In this document: positions 60,612-64,000 of the stretch, in pieces
Layout: every line of letters starts with the position of its first letter
Position numbering within the stretch: the first letter of the stretch is position 1
Assembly: GCF_014656215.1 (NCBI RefSeq)
Contig: NZ_BNBZ01000008.1
Coordinates: 124,001 to 188,000 of the forward strand
DNA length: 64,000 bases
Direction: 5' to 3'
From: Streptomyces zaomyceticus
GTDB taxonomy: Bacteria; Actinomycetota; Actinomycetes; Streptomycetales; Streptomycetaceae
The notes under the pieces: generated by a model
What the model was told of the DNA's origin: nothing
The model's database searches: none
The model's input: only the letters and a program-made list of their open reading frames with translations
Program-made: the position numbers and the translations under genes

Positions 60612-60819
60612 GAGTCCCCCGACTCCGCGGGCCCGGCCGAGGTCCCCCGATGGCACGGCTCCGGGCATGTCCCCCACCATGCCGCAGACCGGTCGATTCC
60701 GGCGAAGGGCTCGCGTTGCCCGTCGTGTCGCGGGTCGGTGCGGCGGACGTGCGGGGGGACGTGCGAAGGCGCCCCCGCCCGGCGCGCTCGGCGCGGCCGG
60801 TGGGGACGCCGTCGCTCCG

Positions 60820-62415
60820 CTACGGCCGGCTGTCGAGCCAGCTCAGCTTGTGCCCGTAGAGCACGCGCTGGCAGTAGTCCGTCCCGGCCGGATCGGCGCT
60901 GTCGGGGTTGGCCGTGCAGTCGCCCGCCGACCCCGGACGGTGCTCGGACAGGGACCACAGCCGACCGGTGCCGCGCTCGACGTAGAGGTCCTCGGCGCCG
61001 CGGGCGGTCTTGACTGCCTGGCCCGACGGGACCAGCTCGCCGTTGCTCCACCGGTAGCGCCAGAGGTTGCCCGGCTCGTCCGTGCCCTTCGACTCGTTCA
61101 CGTACAGCGTGCCGCCCACGGCGGCCGCGCCCTGGGCGCCGCCGTTGGTCAACGGCAGGTAGTTGGCCCAGCCTTCCGCGGCGACGTCGGCGGAACGGCC
61201 CTCCAGGGCGGCGACCGGGTAGGAGGCGACACGGCCGGTGGACGGATAGCCGCTCTGCGGACGGCAGTACTCGCCCATGAGCAGACGGTCCGGGGTGGCG
61301 CTGCGGTCCAGGGAGACGTAGGAGGCCTTCGGCGCTCCGGTGGAGACGCAGGCGTAGGAACCCTGGGGGTTGCTCTGCGTCGCCTTGAACTTCCAGGCGG
61401 CGACCTGGGGCATCACATAGCGGTATCCGAAGCTGTACCAGACGTTGTCGTGCCGGCCGACCTTCGTCTTGTCCTCGACGTTGGAGGTGGTCTTCACTCC
61501 GTCCGTGTCGGTGCCCATCGCGTCACGCGTCTTGGGGTCGCCGTCCGGGTCCAGGTCCATGATGTAGCGCATGTCGAAGACGCGCAGTCCGTTGCGGGTG
61601 TCGGCGACGTAGAGGTAGTTGCCGTACCAGACGATCCCGCCGGCGTGGACGCCCTTCTGGATCGGGTACTCGGCGGCGTGCAGCCCGTCGAAGGAGACGT
61701 GGTCGGCCGAGTTCACATAGGTCCAGCCCAGGAGGACGTGGCGGTACTTGATCTCGGGGCTGCCGGTGGCCGGGTTGGTGCGGCTCTGCACGAAGGTGAT
61801 CCGGACGCCCTTCTGGTTGCAGGCGTCATCGGCCTCCACCTCGGCCGTGGTGCAGTCGCCGGTCGCCGGGTTCGGGTCGGTCTCCCGGCCCGGGTCCCAG
61901 CCGTCGTAGGAGGCGAAGAGCTGGATGTTCCCGGCGTCGCCCCACAGCTCGTTGTCCTTGGCGTCGGAGACGCCGGTCATGCCCTGGGGGACCCATTCCC
62001 GCGAGACGGAGTCGTCGTCCTGCAGGCAGTACTTGATGTCGGGGTCCGGGGCCGTGGCGAACGGGTCCCGGGAGCACCACGGCTGTACGGTGCGGTTCGC
62101 CCCGGCCAGCAGGTTCTGCACGCCCGACTTGGGCAGCACCGAGTCCAGCCGGGTGACGCGCGTGGTGGTCTCGGCGTTCAGCGCGCCGGGCGCCATCGTG
62201 AAGTCGCCGGGCGAGGCCGCTCCACCGGGCGCGGTCCAGGCGCGGGTCGTGATCGGCGAGGAGGCCGCCTCGCTCGCGCGGGGCTCCTGGATCCAGCTCT
62301 GCGGGACGTCCGGCGGAACGTCCTCCGCCTGGGCCGGCGCCGCGAGGCCGGTGAACGCCAGCGAGGCCGCGGCGGCTGCCGTGAGCCAAGCGCGACGTAT
62401 GCGCCGTGTGGGCAT
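60820..62415 (-). CDS. Large secreted protein, propeller-like, unknown function
   Basis: 531 residues. Arg-rich signal peptide to about 30 (AAAAASLAFTGLAAPAQA). The mature protein has several cysteines in likely pairs (WCSRD/KYCLQD; GDCTTAEVEADDACN) and repeated strand patterns (GGIVWYGNYLYVADTRNG; GGTLYVNESKGTDEPGNLWR) suggestive of a beta-propeller. GGAGG 9 bp before ATG 62415. Not assignable to an enzyme family by eye. Confidence 0.75.
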   Translation of the reverse strand: MPTRRIRRAWLTAAAAASLAFTGLAAPAQAEDVPPDVPQSWIQEPRASEAASSPITTRAWTAPGGAASPGDFTMAPGALNAETTTRVTRLDSVLPKSGVQNLLAGANRTVQPWCSRDPFATAPDPDIKYCLQDDDSVSREWVPQGMTGVSDAKDNELWGDAGNIQLFASYDGWDPGRETDPNPATGDCTTAEVEADDACNQKGVRITFVQSRTNPATGSPEIKYRHVLLGWTYVNSADHVSFDGLHAAEYPIQKGVHAGGIVWYGNYLYVADTRNGLRVFDMRYIMDLDPDGDPKTRDAMGTDTDGVKTTSNVEDKTKVGRHDNVWYSFGYRYVMPQVAAWKFKATQSNPQGSYACVSTGAPKASYVSLDRSATPDRLLMGEYCRPQSGYPSTGRVASYPVAALEGRSADVAAEGWANYLPLTNGGAQGAAAVGGTLYVNESKGTDEPGNLWRYRWSNGELVPSGQAVKTARGAEDLYVERGTGRLWSLSEHRPGSAGDCTANPDSADPAGTDYCQRVLYGHKLSWLDSRP

Positions 62416-62776
62416 GTGAAGTTGCCTCCGTTGCTCATGTCTCGAGTAAGTCGAACGGAGGGTTCCAGAACGTTTGCGCGGAAGGCAAACGTGTTCATGC
62501 CATCGGCAACAGCGCCCGACGGGTGAGCAATTGCCAAGAAAAGGTGTATTTCATAGCCATCCGGGCGGCCCGGTCGTCGATCCGTGAGGGGGAGGTGGAG
62601 GTCGCCGCGAGGTCCGGTGCGCGGGAAGGAGGAAATTCTCCGGAATTCCTCCATGACCGCCGCCTCGCCTCCCCCGCCCCGACCGCAGCCTCCCCTTTCC
62701 GCCCCGTGCGGCACGGCACGAGGGTCCCCACCCCGCTCCGGCCGGATCGCCGCGGCACCCCGTAGGGTGAGCCGTC
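62416..62776. other. 361-bp divergent intergenic region
   Basis: No gene seen. It contains the inverted repeat ACGTTTGC-N7-GCAAACGT (62470-62492), an AT-richer stretch around 62520-62560 that may hold promoters, and a 25-bp imperfect palindrome GGAGGAA...TTCCTCC (62628-62652) towards the phosphodiesterase gene. Confidence 0.6.
62470..62492. promoter_or_regulatory. Inverted repeat ACGTTTGC-N7-GCAAACGT
   Basis: Perfect 8-base arms, 55 bp upstream of the large secreted protein gene. The regulator is unknown. Confidence 0.5.
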
Positions 62777-63751
62777 ATGAGAGACGCTCAACTGCCCGCC
62801 GCCCGGTCCCGTCGGCGCAGGACCGCCGGCCTGGTCGCCGTGGCCACCGCGGTGGCCGGGCTCGCGACCGCCTTCGTCGTCGCCGCGCCGCCCTCGCGGT
62901 CGGCGCCCGGCCCGGTCGCGGAGGCCGGCACCTCCGGCAAGGCCGGCACCGCCGCACACTCGGGCACCTCGGCCGGGGCCGGCCTCGCGGCGACCCCCTG
63001 GATGCGGCGCGCCGGGGCACCCCTGACGGTGATCGCCCACCGGGGAGCCTCCTCGGCCGCCCCCGAGAACACCCTCGTCTCCGACGAGGTGGCCCGGCGC
63101 GGCGGGGCCGTCTGGATCGAGAACGACGTCCAGCCCAGCAAGGACGGCGTGCCGTACATCCTGCACGACACCACCGTCGACCGGACGACCGACGGAACGG
63201 GCCCGGTCCGCTCCCTCACCTCGGCCCAGCTGAACGCCCTGGACGCCGGTTCCTGGTTCGCCCCCGCCTATGCCGGGACCCGGGTCCCGACGCTCGCCGC
63301 CCAGCTGGCCGACCTCCGGACCCGGGGCGGAAAGCTGCTCCTCGAGATCAAGGGCCGCCACAGCCACGCCGAGGTGGCCCGGATCGTCCGGGACGTCCGG
63401 GAGCAGGGCATGGCGGACCGGGTCTTCGTCCAGAGCTTCGACGTCCCGTCGCTGCGGTACACCCACGAGCTGGCGCCCGAGCTGCCGCTGGGGCTGCTGC
63501 GGAGCACCCTCGACGCCGACCCGGTCGCGCTCGCGAAGGAGCTGGACCTCGCCGCGTACAACGTCTCGGACGCGGCCCTCTCCACCCGCCCGGGGATCAT
63601 CGGCGACCTGCACGCGGCGGGTGTGGCCGTGAACGTCTGGACGGTGGACACGCCCGCCCGCTGGAAGGCCCTGTCCGCGCTCGGCGTGGACGGGGTCATC
63701 ACCAACCGGCCGACGGAACTCGGCGGCTGGTCGGCCGGACAGACGCGCTGA
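62777..63751 (+). CDS. Secreted glycerophosphodiester phosphodiesterase
   Basis: 324 residues. N-terminal signal or anchor (about 14-36) then an Ala/Gly/Ser-rich spacer to about 70. The GDPD catalytic domain shows IAHRGASSAAPENT (general base His, metal Glu), IENDVQPSKDGVPYILHD (metal and catalytic His) and LLLEIKG. Hydrolyses deacylated phospholipids to glycerol 3-phosphate and an alcohol, or degrades teichoic acids outside the cell, for phosphate or carbon supply. Confidence 0.9.
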   Translation: MRDAQLPAARSRRRRTAGLVAVATAVAGLATAFVVAAPPSRSAPGPVAEAGTSGKAGTAAHSGTSAGAGLAATPWMRRAGAPLTVIAHRGASSAAPENTLVSDEVARRGGAVWIENDVQPSKDGVPYILHDTTVDRTTDGTGPVRSLTSAQLNALDAGSWFAPAYAGTRVPTLAAQLADLRTRGGKLLLEIKGRHSHAEVARIVRDVREQGMADRVFVQSFDVPSLRYTHELAPELPLGLLRSTLDADPVALAKELDLAAYNVSDAALSTRPGIIGDLHAAGVAVNVWTVDTPARWKALSALGVDGVITNRPTELGGWSAGQTR

Positions 63752-63755
63752 GGGG

Positions 63756-63789
63756 TCCCCCGCACCCCGGGCGACCGGGGTGCGGGGGA
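63756..63789. terminator. Hairpin terminator with GCGA tetraloop
   Basis: 15-bp perfect stem (63756-63770 with 63775-63789) closed by a GNRA-type GCGA loop, between convergent genes. Confidence 0.85.
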
Positions 63790-63793
63790 GACT

Positions 63794-64000
63794 TCAGACG
63801 AGGCTCGTCAGCAGCTCGGCGAAGAGCCGCGGCCGGCTGAAGTAGCCGACGTGCGAGGCCGCGAGGGTGTGCACGTCGAAGGGGTGGTGCGGGGTCAGCG
63901 CGTCCGCCGTGCGGATCATGTGGTCCTGGACCGCCGGGGTCAGGCTCCGGTCGTCGGAGAGCCGCACGTACGTGTGCGGCACCCGCCCCCAGGCGTCGGC
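63794..64000 (-). CDS. Alpha/beta hydrolase, C-terminal end only
   Basis: 69 codons are visible; the 5' part lies beyond the window. The segment TYVRLSDDRSLTPAVQDHMI and the catalytic-His context TLAASHVGYFSRPRLFAELL are typical of the C-terminus of alpha/beta hydrolases of the esterase or haloperoxidase-like type. Substrate unknown. Confidence 0.75.
   Translation of the reverse strand, partial: ADAWGRVPHTYVRLSDDRSLTPAVQDHMIRTADALTPHHPFDVHTLAASHVGYFSRPRLFAELLTSLV

Noticed and set aside
1..64000. Search for tRNA, rRNA, riboswitch, insertion sequence or prophage genes
   Set aside because: No transposase, integrase, terminal inverted repeats or cloverleaf-like sequences were recognised by eye in the intergenic gaps.

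Overview
The window is high-GC actinobacterial chromosomal DNA, almost certainly Streptomyces. The signs are the GC-rich third codon positions, GTG/TTG starts, stop-start (ATGA/GTGA) overlaps, twin-arginine and lipoprotein signal peptides, CBM2-bearing secreted cellulases, and a canonical ceb cellobiose cluster with CebR boxes. I see no tRNA, rRNA, CRISPR, insertion sequence or prophage.

Layout. (1) 1-18.5 kb looks like a xyloglucan side-chain locus. It holds an IclR regulator (partial), an enolase-superfamily sugar-acid dehydratase, a zinc alcohol dehydrogenase, a LacI repressor, a GH95 fucosidase, a GH42 beta-galactosidase, an ABC sugar importer (two permeases and a lipoprotein), a GH3 beta-glucosidase-type enzyme and a GH31 alpha-xylosidase. 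The LacI gene, the importer and the GH3 gene share perfect TCGAAGCGCTTCGA palindromes. (2) 18.8-32.6 kb is a pectin/arabinan locus: FCD regulator, DHDPS-family aldolase/dehydratase, IlvD/Edd dehydratase, two ABC permeases, Gfo/Idh dehydrogenase, a DUF6807 protein, GH43, a sugar-binding lipoprotein, a GDSL pectin or rhamnogalacturonan acetylesterase, pectate lyase PL1 and pectin methylesterase. Most junctions are 4-bp overlaps. (3) 32.6-46.1 kb is a regulatory and membrane region: a PadR regulator with its membrane partner, an ECF sigma factor with a likely anti-sigma factor, a second LacI closely resembling the first, a two-component system next to an ABC exporter whose permease carries a large ectodomain, a DUF4328 protein, and a CdsA-like enzyme paired with a GNAT-aminotransferase fusion. 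(4) 46.3-59.2 kb is a cellulose locus: GH48, GH5 and GH6 cellulases (all CBM2), then cebR, cebEFG and bglC, punctuated by TGGGAGCGCTCCCA boxes. (5) 59.2-64 kb has a small secreted protein, a second IclR regulator, a large secreted protein, a glycerophosphodiester phosphodiesterase and the end of an alpha/beta hydrolase.

Together, regions 1, 2 and 4 form a plant cell wall degradation island. Secreted depolymerases produce oligosaccharides, three binding-protein importers take them up, and intracellular glycosidases and sugar-acid enzymes process them. None of the three importers has an ATPase gene here, so all presumably depend on a shared MsiK-type ATPase encoded elsewhere. The least conventional items are the GNAT-aminotransferase/CdsA-like pair, the ABC permease with an embedded DUF1349-like ectodomain, and the spread of one operator core across loci that contain two near-identical LacI repressors.
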